A stretch of DNA of 64,000 nt from Thermoleophilia bacterium. GTDB taxonomy: Bacteria; Actinomycetota; Thermoleophilia; Gaiellales; Gaiellaceae. The position numbers and the translations under genes were made by a program. The notes under the pieces are model-generated. The model saw nothing but the letters and a program-made list of their open reading frames with translations. It made no database searches and had not been told where the DNA came from. This document shows positions 16,880 to 27,207 of the stretch, piece after piece. The DNA lies in contig JAICSH010000001.1 in assembly GCA_025936995.1 (NCBI GenBank), forward strand, positions 50,394-114,393, in the 5' to 3' direction. Each line of letters begins with the position of its first letter. The stretch's first letter is position 1.

Positions 16880-17220
16880 CACACCGCCGGGGGGCGCTCC
16901 TTCTCGTCTTCGTCGGCGTCTGGGCGGTCGCGGCCTGGCTGCTCTGGCGCTCGTCGCTGCCGGCGTATCACCTGCCGCACCTCGACGAGCACGCCCTCTT
17001 CGCCGCGAGCGTGCTGGACCGGGCGCAGGACTACAGCGGCGTGGAGCGCCTCTTCTGGGTCGGAGCGACGGTGACGCAGCTCGTGGTGCTCGGTCTCTTC
17101 GCCCGCTACGGCGTGCGCTGGACGCGCGAGTCTGCGGCGGGCCCGATCGGCACCGGGATGCTGCTGGGGATGATCGGCTTCGCGCCGTCTGGGCGGCGGA
17201 GCGCCCGTTCTCGGTGCTGA
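16876..17220 (+). CDS. M48 metallopeptidase, N-terminal membrane part (frameshifted)
   Basis: Starts with GTG overlapping the upstream stop as GTGA. Two membrane helices are clear (GALLLVFVGVWAVAAWLLW and FWVGATVTQLVVLGLFA). After GMLLGMIGF the frame runs into arginine-rich sequence and stops. One base inserted at about 17182-17184 would continue as AVWAAERPFSVLNVWWR into the peptidase body encoded downstream. Homologous CAAX-type M48 enzymes have this N-terminal membrane region joined to the catalytic domain, so this is one gene split by a single-base loss. Confidence 0.75.
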   Translation: MTHRRGALLLVFVGVWAVAAWLLWRSSLPAYHLPHLDEHALFAASVLDRAQDYSGVERLFWVGATVTQLVVLGLFARYGVRWTRESAAGPIGTGMLLGMIGFAPSGRRSARSRC

Positions 17221-18062
17221 ACGTCTGGTGGCGTCACCATTACGGCCTTTCCGGGAGCTACGTGCAGGCGACGGTCGGGAACTGGTTCGCCCTCGGCGCG
17301 CGTTTCGTCCTGCTCTGCGCCGCGCTCGCGATCGTCATGGGGCTCGCCCGGGTGCGGTGGGTCGGCGATCGCTGGTGGCTGCCGGCCGCGCCGGTCTTCG
17401 TCGGCTTGCAGACGCTGCTCGCGTTCGTGACGCCGTGGCTGCTCGGCGGCAGCTCCTTCAGGGCGCCCTACGTCGCGGCGCTCCAGCGGGCGGAGCACGT
17501 CCACGTCCCCGTGCGGGTGCTGAGCGGCTTCAGCGAGCCGAACGCGTTCGCGACCGGGCTCGGTGCCAGCCGCCGCGTCTTCCTCTGGAAACCGATCGTC
17601 CAGCCGCCGTTCACGCCGCGCATGGACCGCTTCGTGCTGGCGCACGAGCTCGGCCATCTCGCGCACAACCACATCTGGAAGTCGATCGGCTGGTACGCGC
17701 TTGTCGCCTTCCCGCTGGCCTATCTACTCTCGTTGGCCGCGAGGCGGCGCGGCGGCATGGGCGTCGCTGCGGCGGTTCCGCTCGCGATCTTCGCCTACGT
17801 CGTGCTGCAGCTCGTCGCGCTGCCCGTGCAGAGCCTCGTGACGCGCCACCTCGAGGCGGAGGCGGACTGGTCCGCCCTCCGCGCGACGCGTGACCCCGTG
17901 GCGGGGCGGCAGCTGTTCAGCCTGTTCGCGTCGGAGACGCTCGACGACCCGAGCCCGCCCTGGTGGGACTACGTCTTCCTCGAGAACCACCCGACGCTGC
18001 TGCAGCGGATCGAGATGACGGACTACTACGCGGCCTACGTCCGACGACGCGGTCATCGTTGA
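17184..18062 (+). CDS. M48 metallopeptidase (Ste24-like), catalytic part (frameshifted)
   Basis: Continuation of the upstream fragment; first internal start is GTG at 17214. Zinc-binding HELGH occurs in VLAHELGHLAHNHIW, the third ligand region is EAEADWSALR, and ENHPTLLQRIEM is the usual end of the family. The pattern NAFATGLGASRRVFLW before HELGH is also typical. The family cleaves membrane-associated peptides at the inner membrane. Total length with the N-terminal part is about 395 residues, normal for Ste24-like enzymes. Followed after 3 bases by the RDD gene, so the DUF4389-M48-RDD genes form a membrane-protein operon. Confidence 0.8.
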   Translation, partial: AVWAAERPFSVLNVWWRHHYGLSGSYVQATVGNWFALGARFVLLCAALAIVMGLARVRWVGDRWWLPAAPVFVGLQTLLAFVTPWLLGGSSFRAPYVAALQRAEHVHVPVRVLSGFSEPNAFATGLGASRRVFLWKPIVQPPFTPRMDRFVLAHELGHLAHNHIWKSIGWYALVAFPLAYLLSLAARRRGGMGVAAAVPLAIFAYVVLQLVALPVQSLVTRHLEAEADWSALRATRDPVAGRQLFSLFASETLDDPSPPWWDYVFLENHPTLLQRIEMTDYYAAYVRRRGHR

Positions 18063-18065
18063 CGC

Positions 18066-18500
18066 ATGGAGGCGGGCGCGCACGGAGGGACGAGCGTGTA
18101 CGGCGGCGCCCGCGCGGGATTCTGGCGCCGCTTCGCGGCAGCCTTCATCGACGGGATCTTCGTCGGGATCGCCAGCGGGATCCTCCGGGCGATCCTCGGG
18201 ACCGGCGCCGGCTCCGCCCTCGGGATCGTCGTCTCGGTCGTCTATTTCACCGCGTTCGTCGGCGCCGAGCGGGGCCAGACTCTCGGGCAGATGGCGCTCG
18301 GCATCCGCGTGCTCGGCCTCGACAACGGGGCCTCGATCGGCTACGGGCGCGCCTTCCTCCGCTGGCTCGTGAGCATCGTCTCGGCCATCGTGATCCTGCT
18401 CGGCTACCTCTGGATGCTCTGGGACAAGGAGAAGCAGTGCTGGCACGACAAGGCCGCGAACGACGTCGTCGTGCCGGTGCGCGCCTACCCGCTGCGCTGA
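18066..18500 (+). CDS. RDD-family membrane protein
   Basis: 144 residues. RDD hallmarks are the Arg in AGFWRRFAAAFIDGIFVG, the middle GQTLGQMALGIRVL and the end WDKEKQCWHDKAANDVVV, with three membrane helices between. RDD proteins are small polytopic proteins, some linked to ion or stress transport, most uncharacterised. It is last in the plus-strand membrane-protein group and converges on the ABC exporter genes with a 7-base gap. Confidence 0.85.
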   Translation: MEAGAHGGTSVYGGARAGFWRRFAAAFIDGIFVGIASGILRAILGTGAGSALGIVVSVVYFTAFVGAERGQTLGQMALGIRVLGLDNGASIGYGRAFLRWLVSIVSAIVILLGYLWMLWDKEKQCWHDKAANDVVVPVRAYPLR

Positions 18501-18507
18501 GCGCCGG

Positions 18508-20322
18508 CTAGGCCGCCGCCCAGTCGCCGTAGAGGCTCGTGTAGAGCCCGCGCTTCGCGAGGAGCTCCTCGTGCGAGCCCTGCTCGATCACGCGGCCGTG
18601 CTCGAGGACGACGATGAGGTCGGCGTCGCGGATCGTCGAGAGCCGGTGGGCGATGACGAACGACGTCCGGTCGGCGAGGAGCGTTCGCAAGGCCTGCTCG
18701 ATCGTCCGCTCGGTGCCGATGTCGACCGAGGACGTCGCCTCGTCGAGGACGAGGATCCGCGGGTCGGCGAGCAGCGCCCGCGCAAAGGCGACGAGCTGGC
18801 GCTGGCCGAGCGAGAGCCGTGAGCCGCGCTCGCCGAGCTGCGTCTCGTAGCCGTCCTCGAGCCGGAGGATGAAGTCGTGCGCGCCGACCGTCTGTGCCGC
18901 GCGGACGATCTCCTCCGGGCGCGCGTCCGGACGGCCGAAGGCGATGTTCTCCGCGACCGTGCCGGCGAAGAGGAAGCCCTCCTGCGGGACGATGCCGAGC
19001 TGGCGGCGGAGCGAGTCCTGCGTGACGTCGTTCAGGTCGACGCCGTCGATCGTGATCCGGCCGCTCGTCGGCTCGTAGAAGCGGGCCAGGAGCTTCGCGA
19101 TCGTCGACTTGCCGGCGCCGGTGTGGCCGACGAGCGCGACCGTCGTGCCGGCCGGGACGTCGAGGTCGATCCCGTGCAGCACCTCCTCGCCCTTCTCGCC
19201 GCCGCGGAGGCCGTACGCGAAGCGGACCTGCTCGAAGTGGACGCGTCCCTCGATGTGCGCGAGCGGCTGTGCAGCCGGCCGGTCGACGACCTCCGGCTGC
19301 TCGTCGAGCACGCCGATGATCTTGTCCAGCGCGGCCGTGGCCGAGAGGAACGTGTTGTAGAGCTGCGAGAGCTGCTGGATCGGGTCGAAGAAGTTGTTGA
19401 CGTAGAGCATGAAGGCGAAGAGCGTCCCGATCGCGATCTCGTGGCGGAAGTAGAGGTGGCCGCCGTAGCCGAGGACAACGGCGAGCGCGAGGGTCGCGAG
19501 GAAGCTGACGAACGGGAAGTAGAGGGCGTTGAGGACGACCGTCTGCATGTTCGCGTCGCGGTAGCGGCGCGCGACGACGCGGAAGTTCTCCGTCGCCAGC
19601 TGCTCGCGGGTGAATGCCTGCACCATCCGCATCCCGGCGATGTCCTCGGCGAGCGTCGCCGTCACGAGGCCGAGCCGCTCGCGCACCTCGCCGTACGCGC
19701 GCGCCGAGCGAGAGCGGAAGAGCAGGCTGGCGATGCTCATGAACGGGATGACTGCAAGCGTGGCGAGGGCGAGCCGCCAGTCGAGGACGAGCAGGAGGAC
19801 GGCCGTGCCGCCGAGCAGGAGCGTGCTCTGGGCGAGCGTCGTGACGCCGTCGGTGACGAGCTGGTCGATCGCTTCGACGTCGTTCGTCATCCGGCTGATG
19901 AGCACGCCGGCGCGGTTCCGCTCGTAGAAGCCGAGCGAGAGCCGCTGCAGGTGGCCGAAGAGCTGCGTGCGCAGGTCGGCGAGGATCCGCTCCCCGACCC
20001 AGCCCGTCATGTACGTCTCGACGTACGTCATACCCCAGTTCGCGAGACCCGCGGCGACGAAGATCACGATGACGACGACGAGCACGATGCCGGTCTTGTG
20101 CTTGACCGCGTCGTCGAGCGCTGCCTTCGCGAGGAGCGGCGGAGCGAGCGCCGCCCCGGTCGCCGTGAGGAGTGAGAAGAGAGAGAAGAACGTCCGCGCG
20201 CGGTAGCGCCTCGTGAGCCGCCAAAGCACGGCGAGCCGGCGGCGCGTCGTGCTCCACGACCAGTCGTCGACCTCTGCGCCGCGCTCGCGCATGAGATGCC
20301 CGCCGGGCTGGTGAACCCTCAC
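18508..20322 (-). CDS. ABC exporter half-transporter (degenerate signature subunit)
   Basis: 604 residues: an N-terminal six-helix membrane domain (about 45-330) and a C-terminal ATPase. Walker A is VGHTGAGKSTI, the Q-loop is PQEGFLF, Walker B is ILVLDEATSSVD with the catalytic Glu, and the H-loop is FVIAHRLST. The signature is LSLGQ instead of LSGGQ. The neighbouring subunit has LSGGQ but Asp for Glu, which is the complementary arrangement of heterodimeric exporters with one active and one degenerate ATP site. Substrate unknown; lipids or drugs are likely. The first Met may be at 20322 or 20292 (MRERGAEVDDWSW). Confidence 0.9.
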   Translation of the reverse strand: MRVHQPGGHLMRERGAEVDDWSWSTTRRRLAVLWRLTRRYRARTFFSLFSLLTATGAALAPPLLAKAALDDAVKHKTGIVLVVVIVIFVAAGLANWGMTYVETYMTGWVGERILADLRTQLFGHLQRLSLGFYERNRAGVLISRMTNDVEAIDQLVTDGVTTLAQSTLLLGGTAVLLLVLDWRLALATLAVIPFMSIASLLFRSRSARAYGEVRERLGLVTATLAEDIAGMRMVQAFTREQLATENFRVVARRYRDANMQTVVLNALYFPFVSFLATLALAVVLGYGGHLYFRHEIAIGTLFAFMLYVNNFFDPIQQLSQLYNTFLSATAALDKIIGVLDEQPEVVDRPAAQPLAHIEGRVHFEQVRFAYGLRGGEKGEEVLHGIDLDVPAGTTVALVGHTGAGKSTIAKLLARFYEPTSGRITIDGVDLNDVTQDSLRRQLGIVPQEGFLFAGTVAENIAFGRPDARPEEIVRAAQTVGAHDFILRLEDGYETQLGERGSRLSLGQRQLVAFARALLADPRILVLDEATSSVDIGTERTIEQALRTLLADRTSFVIAHRLSTIRDADLIVVLEHGRVIEQGSHEELLAKRGLYTSLYGDWAAA

Positions 20323-20334
20323 GACACGCCTCTT

Positions 20335-20480
20335 TCAGACACGTCCGGAACCAGGTTCCGGCCATGTCCGTTCGAGCCATCCGCTTCGCGGAACCGTCCG
20401 GCCTCCGGCCGAGAGCCATGTCCCCGCGGGCCACCGTCCGGTACCAGGTACCGGACGTGTCCGGCGAGGACATGGCTCGC
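20335..20480. repeat. Palindromic repeat cluster between ABC exporter genes
   Basis: Two related palindromes lie in this gap. CCGGAACC-A-GGTTCCGG is at 20345-20361, and GTCCGGTACC-A-GGTACCGGAC, with 10-bp arms, is at 20436-20456. The second is enclosed by an 11-bp inverted repeat (GAGCCATGTCC at 20413-20423 and its complement at 20468-20478). CCATGTCC also follows the first palindrome. The layout resembles repetitive extragenic palindromes and would fold into strong hairpins between the two cotranscribed exporter genes. Confidence 0.7.
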
Positions 20481-20488
20481 GCGGTGGG

Positions 20489-22282
20489 TCACGCCACTTC
20501 CTCCACGTCGCCGCGTGCTTCCACGGCGTCCGCGAACTGCCGCTCGAGCAGGCCGTGCTCGTAGATCTCGCGGTAGACCGCGCTCGTCTCGAGGAGCTCC
20601 TCGTGCGTGCCGCGCGCCGCGATGCGTCCGCTGTCGAGCACGACGATCTCGTCGGCGAGGGCGATCGTCGACAGCCGGTGCGCGATGATCAGCGTCGTCC
20701 GGCCGCGCATCACCTCGCGCAGGCCGGCGCGGATCTGCGCCTCCGTCGTCGCGTCGACCGACGCGGTCGCGTCGTCGAGGATGAGGATCCGCGGGTCGAG
20801 GGCGAGCGCTCGCGCGATCGCGATCCGCTGCCGCTGTCCGCCCGAGAGCGTGATGCCGCGCTCGCCGATGACCGTGTCGTACCCCTGCGGCAGCCGGTCG
20901 ACGAACTCGTGCGCCTGCGCGAGCCGCGCCACGCGCTCGACCTCCTCGTCGCTCAGATCGGCGCGCCCGAAGGCGATGTTCTCGCGCACCGTGGTCGAGA
21001 AGAGGAATGGATCCTGGGGGATGACCCCGATCTCGCGCCGGAGCGACGCGAGCGTCACGTCCCGCACGTCGACGCCGTCCACGAGGACGCGCCCCGTGTC
21101 GACGTCGTAGAACCGCGGCACGAGCGAGGCGAGCGTCGTCTTGCCCGAGCCGGTGTGCCCGATCAGCGCAAGCGTCGTGCCGGCGTCGAGCGCGAGCTCG
21201 AGGTGCTCGAGCACCGGGCGGTCACGCAGGTAGGAGAACGAGACGTCATCGAAGCGGATCGCGCCGTCGCCGGGCGGCAGGTCGGGCGCGCCGGGCCGGT
21301 CCACGACGTCCTCCGGCTCGTCGAGGACCTGGAAGATCCGCTCGCCGGACGCCGTCGCCCGCTGTGCCTGGCCGACCCACATGCCGAGCGACCGCAGCGG
21401 CGTGACGAGCAATCCGAGGTAGAGGTTGAAGGCGACGAAGGAGCCGACCGAGAGGGAGTGATGCGCAACCATCCGCGCGCCGACCAGGAGGACGGCCGCC
21501 TGCGCGAGCAGCGGCAGGAAGGAGAGGAGCGGCACGTACGTCGCGCGCTGCCGGTTCGCGTGGATCGTCTGCGCGAAGAGCGCGTCGTTGCGCCGCGCGA
21601 ACTTCTCCTCCTCCGCCGGCTCCTGCGCGAACGCCTTCACGACGTGGACGCCGACGATGTTCTCCTCTGCCACCGTCGCGACGTCCGCGAGCTTCTGCTG
21701 CACGTCGCGCAGTGTCGGATGCGCGACGTGGCTGTACCGGTAGGCCAGGGCGACGAGGAACGGTGTGACGGCGAGCACGACGAACGCGAGGCGCCACTCG
21801 AAGAAGAAGAGCACCACGGTCACCGAGGCGACAGTGAGCGCGTTCTGGAAGAAGAAGATCAGCCCGTAGCCGAGGAAGAAGCGGACGCCCTGGAGATCGA
21901 CCGTCGCGCGCGACATGAGCTGGCCGGTCTGATGGCGGTCGTAGAAGCCGAACGAGAGCCGCACGAGGTGGGCGTAGAGGCCTTGCCGCATGTCCATCTC
22001 GACGTCGAGCGCCTGCTTCCCCGAGATGAGCCGCCGGCCGAGCATGAACGCCGCCGAGACGAAGCCGAGCCCGGCGATCAGCCAGACGTAGAGCCAGAGA
22101 CGGTGTGCGTCGTGGTCGACGAGCGCGTGGTCGATGACGTCGCGGCCCGTCACCCAGATGAGCGCGATCTGCGCGGCCTGGGAGCCGACGGCGAGCACGG
22201 TGGAGATCGCGACCCCGCGCTTGTACGGCCGCAGGAACGAGAGCAGCCGGGTGAACGTACGGCGATACGGAACGGCGCTCAT
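20489..22282 (-). CDS. ABC exporter half-transporter (canonical signature, Asp Walker B)
   Basis: 597 residues from ATG at 22282 (MSAVPYRRTFTRLLSFLRPY). Six membrane helices in the first 310 residues, then the ATPase: Walker A IGHTGSGKTTL, Q-loop PQDPFLF, signature LSGGQRQR, Walker B ILILDDATASVD and H-loop LIIAHRLST. Asp replaces the catalytic Glu after Walker B, so this subunit should form the weak site together with the partner's LSLGQ, while its LSGGQ completes the active site with the partner's Glu. This predicts an obligate heterodimer. It is upstream of the partner gene on the same strand; 166 bases with palindromes separate them. Confidence 0.9.
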   Translation of the reverse strand: MSAVPYRRTFTRLLSFLRPYKRGVAISTVLAVGSQAAQIALIWVTGRDVIDHALVDHDAHRLWLYVWLIAGLGFVSAAFMLGRRLISGKQALDVEMDMRQGLYAHLVRLSFGFYDRHQTGQLMSRATVDLQGVRFFLGYGLIFFFQNALTVASVTVVLFFFEWRLAFVVLAVTPFLVALAYRYSHVAHPTLRDVQQKLADVATVAEENIVGVHVVKAFAQEPAEEEKFARRNDALFAQTIHANRQRATYVPLLSFLPLLAQAAVLLVGARMVAHHSLSVGSFVAFNLYLGLLVTPLRSLGMWVGQAQRATASGERIFQVLDEPEDVVDRPGAPDLPPGDGAIRFDDVSFSYLRDRPVLEHLELALDAGTTLALIGHTGSGKTTLASLVPRFYDVDTGRVLVDGVDVRDVTLASLRREIGVIPQDPFLFSTTVRENIAFGRADLSDEEVERVARLAQAHEFVDRLPQGYDTVIGERGITLSGGQRQRIAIARALALDPRILILDDATASVDATTEAQIRAGLREVMRGRTTLIIAHRLSTIALADEIVVLDSGRIAARGTHEELLETSAVYREIYEHGLLERQFADAVEARGDVEEVA

Positions 22283-22322
22283 CGGCTTTGAGCGTACCGC
22301 CGGAGTCCTATGCACCTGCGTG

Positions 22323-22928
22323 TCAGCGCAGTCGCGCGAGCTCCCGCTTGACGAGGTCTGTCCCGGCGGCGAGCCGCTCGCGGTTCGCCGGGTCGTTGAG
22401 CCATCCGCTCGCGCCGGACGGGTGGGGGAGCGGCACGACCGGCGTTCCGTCCAGCTCGTACCGCTCACCGACGCAGGTGGTGAGGGACGGAAGACCGAGC
22501 AGCCACCGCAGCGCGAGGCCGCCGACGGTCACGATGAGGCGCGGCCGCAGCAGCTCGAGCTCCCACTCGCGCCAGAAGGAGCAGAGCTCCTGCTCGCGCG
22601 ACGTCGGCGTCCGGTCGCCGCGACCCGACGGCGCACGGCCCGGATAGCAGCGCGTCACCGACGCGCAGTAGAACGTCGCGTAGAACACGTCCTCCTCGAG
22701 CTCGAGCCAGCCTCGGAGCGTGCGGCCGGCGCGCCCGCGCCAGGGGAGTCGCTCCTCCCCCTCGACCACTCCCGGAGCCTGGCCGAAGAGGTACGCGCGC
22801 TGGCCCGAACCCGGCACCCGCACCGGGAGCGATTCCAGTGGGTAGCCGGCCTCCAAGCAGGCGCGGCAGCGCGAGAGGTCGCGCTCGAGAGCGGCGAGCG
22901 AGCGGTAGGACGACTTCCGAACCGTCAT
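22323..22928 (-). CDS. Uracil-DNA glycosylase family protein (Fe-S type)
   Basis: 201 residues. Motif A is FGQAPGVVEG, the second conserved segment is FYATFYCASVTRCYPGR, and motif B is PLPHPSGASGWLN. Cysteines in SRCRACLEAGYP plus those at CYPGR and ELCSFW are placed like the four ligands of the 4Fe-4S cluster of thermophilic-type glycosylases (families 4 and 5). The enzyme removes uracil from DNA in base-excision repair. Family 4 is typical with GEAPG and family 5 with GLAPG; GQAPG leaves the subfamily open. It diverges from ftcD with 26 bases between starts. Confidence 0.8.
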   Translation of the reverse strand: MTVRKSSYRSLAALERDLSRCRACLEAGYPLESLPVRVPGSGQRAYLFGQAPGVVEGEERLPWRGRAGRTLRGWLELEEDVFYATFYCASVTRCYPGRAPSGRGDRTPTSREQELCSFWREWELELLRPRLIVTVGGLALRWLLGLPSLTTCVGERYELDGTPVVPLPHPSGASGWLNDPANRERLAAGTDLVKRELARLR

Positions 22929-22954
22929 CGCGCCGGAGCGTAGGCTCAGCGCCG

Positions 22955-23836
22955 ATGTTGCCGCTGGAGGCCGTGCCGAACTTCTCTGAGGGCCGCGACG
23001 GCGCCACGATCGCGGCGATCGGGGATGCGCTCGCCGCGCACGCCCGTCTGCTCGACGTCCACAGCGATCCGGACCACAACCGGTCGGTGTACACGCTCGT
23101 CGGGAATGACGAGGAACTCGTCGACGCCCTACTCGCCGGAATCGGCTGCGCCCGCGAGCTGATCGACCTCCGCAGCCACGAGGGGGCGCATCCCCGCATC
23201 GGCGCGGCCGACGTCGTCCCGCTCGTGCCGATCCGCGACACCGATGCCGAACGCGCCCGCGCCGCGGCACTCGAGCTCGCACGGCGCGTCGGGGAGCAGC
23301 TCGCGCTGCCGGTCTTCCTCTACGCAGACCTTGCGCCGGGCCGCGGGCCCGCCTTCTTTCGGCAAGGCGGCCCCGCCGAGCTGCAGCGGAGGATCGAGCT
23401 CGGCGAGCTCGCGCCGGACTTCGGCCCGGCACGCCTCGACGAGCGCGCCGGCGGGGTGATCGTCGGCGCTCGGTCGCCGCTGATCGCCTTCAACGTCAAC
23501 GTCGCCGGCGACGACCTCGAAGGGGTGCGCGAGGTCGCGCGCGCCGTGCGCGAGCGCGACGGCGGCTTCCCCGGCGTGCGGGCGCTCGGACTCCGCCTCC
23601 CGCGGGCCGACCACGTCCAGGTGAGCCTCAACGTCGAGGATTGGCGCGCGTCGCCGCTGCACGAGGTCGTCGCCGCAGTGGAGCGGGAAGCCGGGGCGAG
23701 AGGCCTCGAGGTCCTCGGGGCGGAGCTCGTCGGCCTCCTTCCCGCGGGGGCCGCGGTGGCGGCGGCCGGCTCCCTCCTGCGCGTGGCCGGTCTCGACTCC
23801 TCGCACGTCCTGGAGCTGCGGCTCCTCGACGAGTAG
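22955..23836 (+). CDS. ftcD: Glutamate formimidoyltransferase
   Basis: 293 residues from ATG at 22955. Transfers the formimino group of N-formimino-glutamate, the end product of the hut pathway here, to tetrahydrofolate. Family motifs are EAVPNFSEGRD at the N-terminus, DVHSDPDHNRSVYTLVG with the folate/glutamate-site histidines, LRSHEGAHPRIGAADVVP, and FNVNVAGDD. Only the transferase domain is present; the cyclodeaminase half of the vertebrate enzyme is absent. It is the first gene of the histidine utilisation group, with a weak hairpin in the 135-base gap before hutH. Confidence 0.9.
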   Translation: MLPLEAVPNFSEGRDGATIAAIGDALAAHARLLDVHSDPDHNRSVYTLVGNDEELVDALLAGIGCARELIDLRSHEGAHPRIGAADVVPLVPIRDTDAERARAAALELARRVGEQLALPVFLYADLAPGRGPAFFRQGGPAELQRRIELGELAPDFGPARLDERAGGVIVGARSPLIAFNVNVAGDDLEGVREVARAVRERDGGFPGVRALGLRLPRADHVQVSLNVEDWRASPLHEVVAAVEREAGARGLEVLGAELVGLLPAGAAVAAAGSLLRVAGLDSSHVLELRLLDE

Positions 23837-23902
23837 CCCGCGCAGAAAGCCGGCGCAAACCCGCGACAGACGCGTGATCCGTACCGGGCTACGGTGTCTG
23901 CA

Positions 23903-23920
23903 GGGGGTTGCGACACCCCC
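23903..23920 (+). terminator. Hairpin after ftcD
   Basis: GGGGGT and ACCCCC form a 6-bp stem around a 6-base loop 66 bases after the ftcD stop and 52 bases before the hutH start. No U-run follows. It may be a weak terminator or a regulatory hairpin controlling readthrough into hutHUI. Confidence 0.35.
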
Positions 23921-23971
23921 CGGGGGCATGTAGGCCAACGTGCGGAGGGAGCTGCGTCCTAGACTCGCGCT

Positions 23972-25512
23972 GTGGCGCAGCGGACGGCCATCGGCCTCAC
24001 CGGCGACGACCTCACCGTGGACGACGTCTGGGCCGTCGCCGTCGAGGGAGTCGGCGCCGCGCTCTCCGACAACGCGCGCGAGCGGGTACACCGTGCCCGC
24101 GAGCTCGTGGAGCGCGCCGCGCACGGCAGCCGCGAGCACACGTACGGCGTCAACACCGGCTTCGGCCGCTTCGTCGCCGTCGCGATTCCTGCGGAACAGA
24201 CGGCCGAGCTCCAGCTCAGGCTGCTCCGCTCACATGCCTGCGGCGTCGGGGAGCCGTACCCCCCGGAGATCATCCGGGCGGCGATGCTCCTGCGAGCAAA
24301 CGCCCTGGCCAAGGGCAACTCGGGGGCACGCGTCGAGACCGTGGAGCTCCTGCTAGCGCTCCTCGACCGAGGCGTCCTTCCCGTGGTTCCGAGCCGCGGC
24401 TCCGTCGGAGCGTCGGGCGATCTCGCGCCGCTCGCGCATCTCGCCCTGCCGCTCGTGGGCGAGGGCGAGGCGTGGATCGACGGCGAGCGGCTCGCGGGTG
24501 CGGACGCACTCGCGCGGGCCGGTCTGGAGCCGGTCGAGCTCGCAGCGAAGGAGGGACTCTCGCTCGTCAACGGGACGCAGTTCATGGCGGCCGCGCTAGC
24601 CCTCGGCTTCGTGCGAGCGCGACGGCTGGCGCAGGCCGCGGACGTTGCCTGCGCGCTCTCCGTCGAGGCGCTCCAGGGGTCGCGTACCTCGTTCCTGCCG
24701 CAGATCCACGCGCTTCGTCCGCTGCGCGGCCAGACCGCCGCGGCGGCGAACATCCTCCGTCTGCTCGACGGCTCCGCCATCATCGAGGCGCACCGCTGGT
24801 GCGACAAGGTTCAGGACGCGTACTCGCTCCGGTGCGCGCCCCAGGTCCACGGCGCGTGCCGCGACCTCCTCGAGTACGCCGAGTACACCGTGAGCGTCGA
24901 GCTGAACGCCGCCACCGACAATCCGCTCGTGCTCGTGGACGAAGAGGAGCTGGTGTCGAACGGCAACTTCCACGGCCAGCCGCTCGCGTTCGCGCTCGAT
25001 GCGCTCGCGATGGCCGTCGCGGAGCTCGCCAGCATCTCCGAGCGCCGAGTCGAGCGCCTCGTCAACCCCAACCTCTCGGACGGGCTTCCGGCGTTCCTCA
25101 CCACCGACGGCGGCCTCAACAGCGGCTTCATGATCCCGCAGTACGTGGCTGCGTCGCTCGTCTCGGAGAACAAGGTGCTCTGCCATCCGGCGTCCGTCGA
25201 CTCGATCCCGACGAGTGCGGGGCAGGAGGATCACGTCTCGATGGGGAACGCGGCCGGCCTCAAAGCCTGGCAGGTGCTGGCGAACTCCGAGCGGGCGGTC
25301 TCGATCGAGCTGCTCGCGGGCGCGCAGGCGGTCGAGTTTCATGCGCCGCTCGAGCCGGGAGTGGGGGGCAAGGCAGCCCGGGCGGCCGTTCGGGAGCTGT
25401 CTCCGAGGCTGCGTGACGACCGGCCGCTCGCGAACGACATCGAGGCTGTCGCCACGTCGATTCGCGACGGCTCCTTCCTCGCTGCGGTCGGGGCCGGGTC
25501 AGGCGAGCTCCA

Positions 25513-25516
<4 letters not shown>
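23972..25516 (+). CDS. hutH: Histidine ammonia-lyase
   Basis: 514 residues from GTG at 23972. Deaminates L-histidine to trans-urocanate, the first step of histidine breakdown. The Ala-Ser-Gly triad that cyclises to the MIO cofactor is at residues 147-149 ([14 protein letters not shown]). Other motifs are [32 protein letters not shown] and [11 protein letters not shown]. Length matches the family (about 510). Its stop overlaps the GTG start of hutU, so the two are translationally coupled. Confidence 0.97.
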
Positions 25517-27206
<1,690 letters not shown>

Positions 27207-27207
<1 letters not shown>

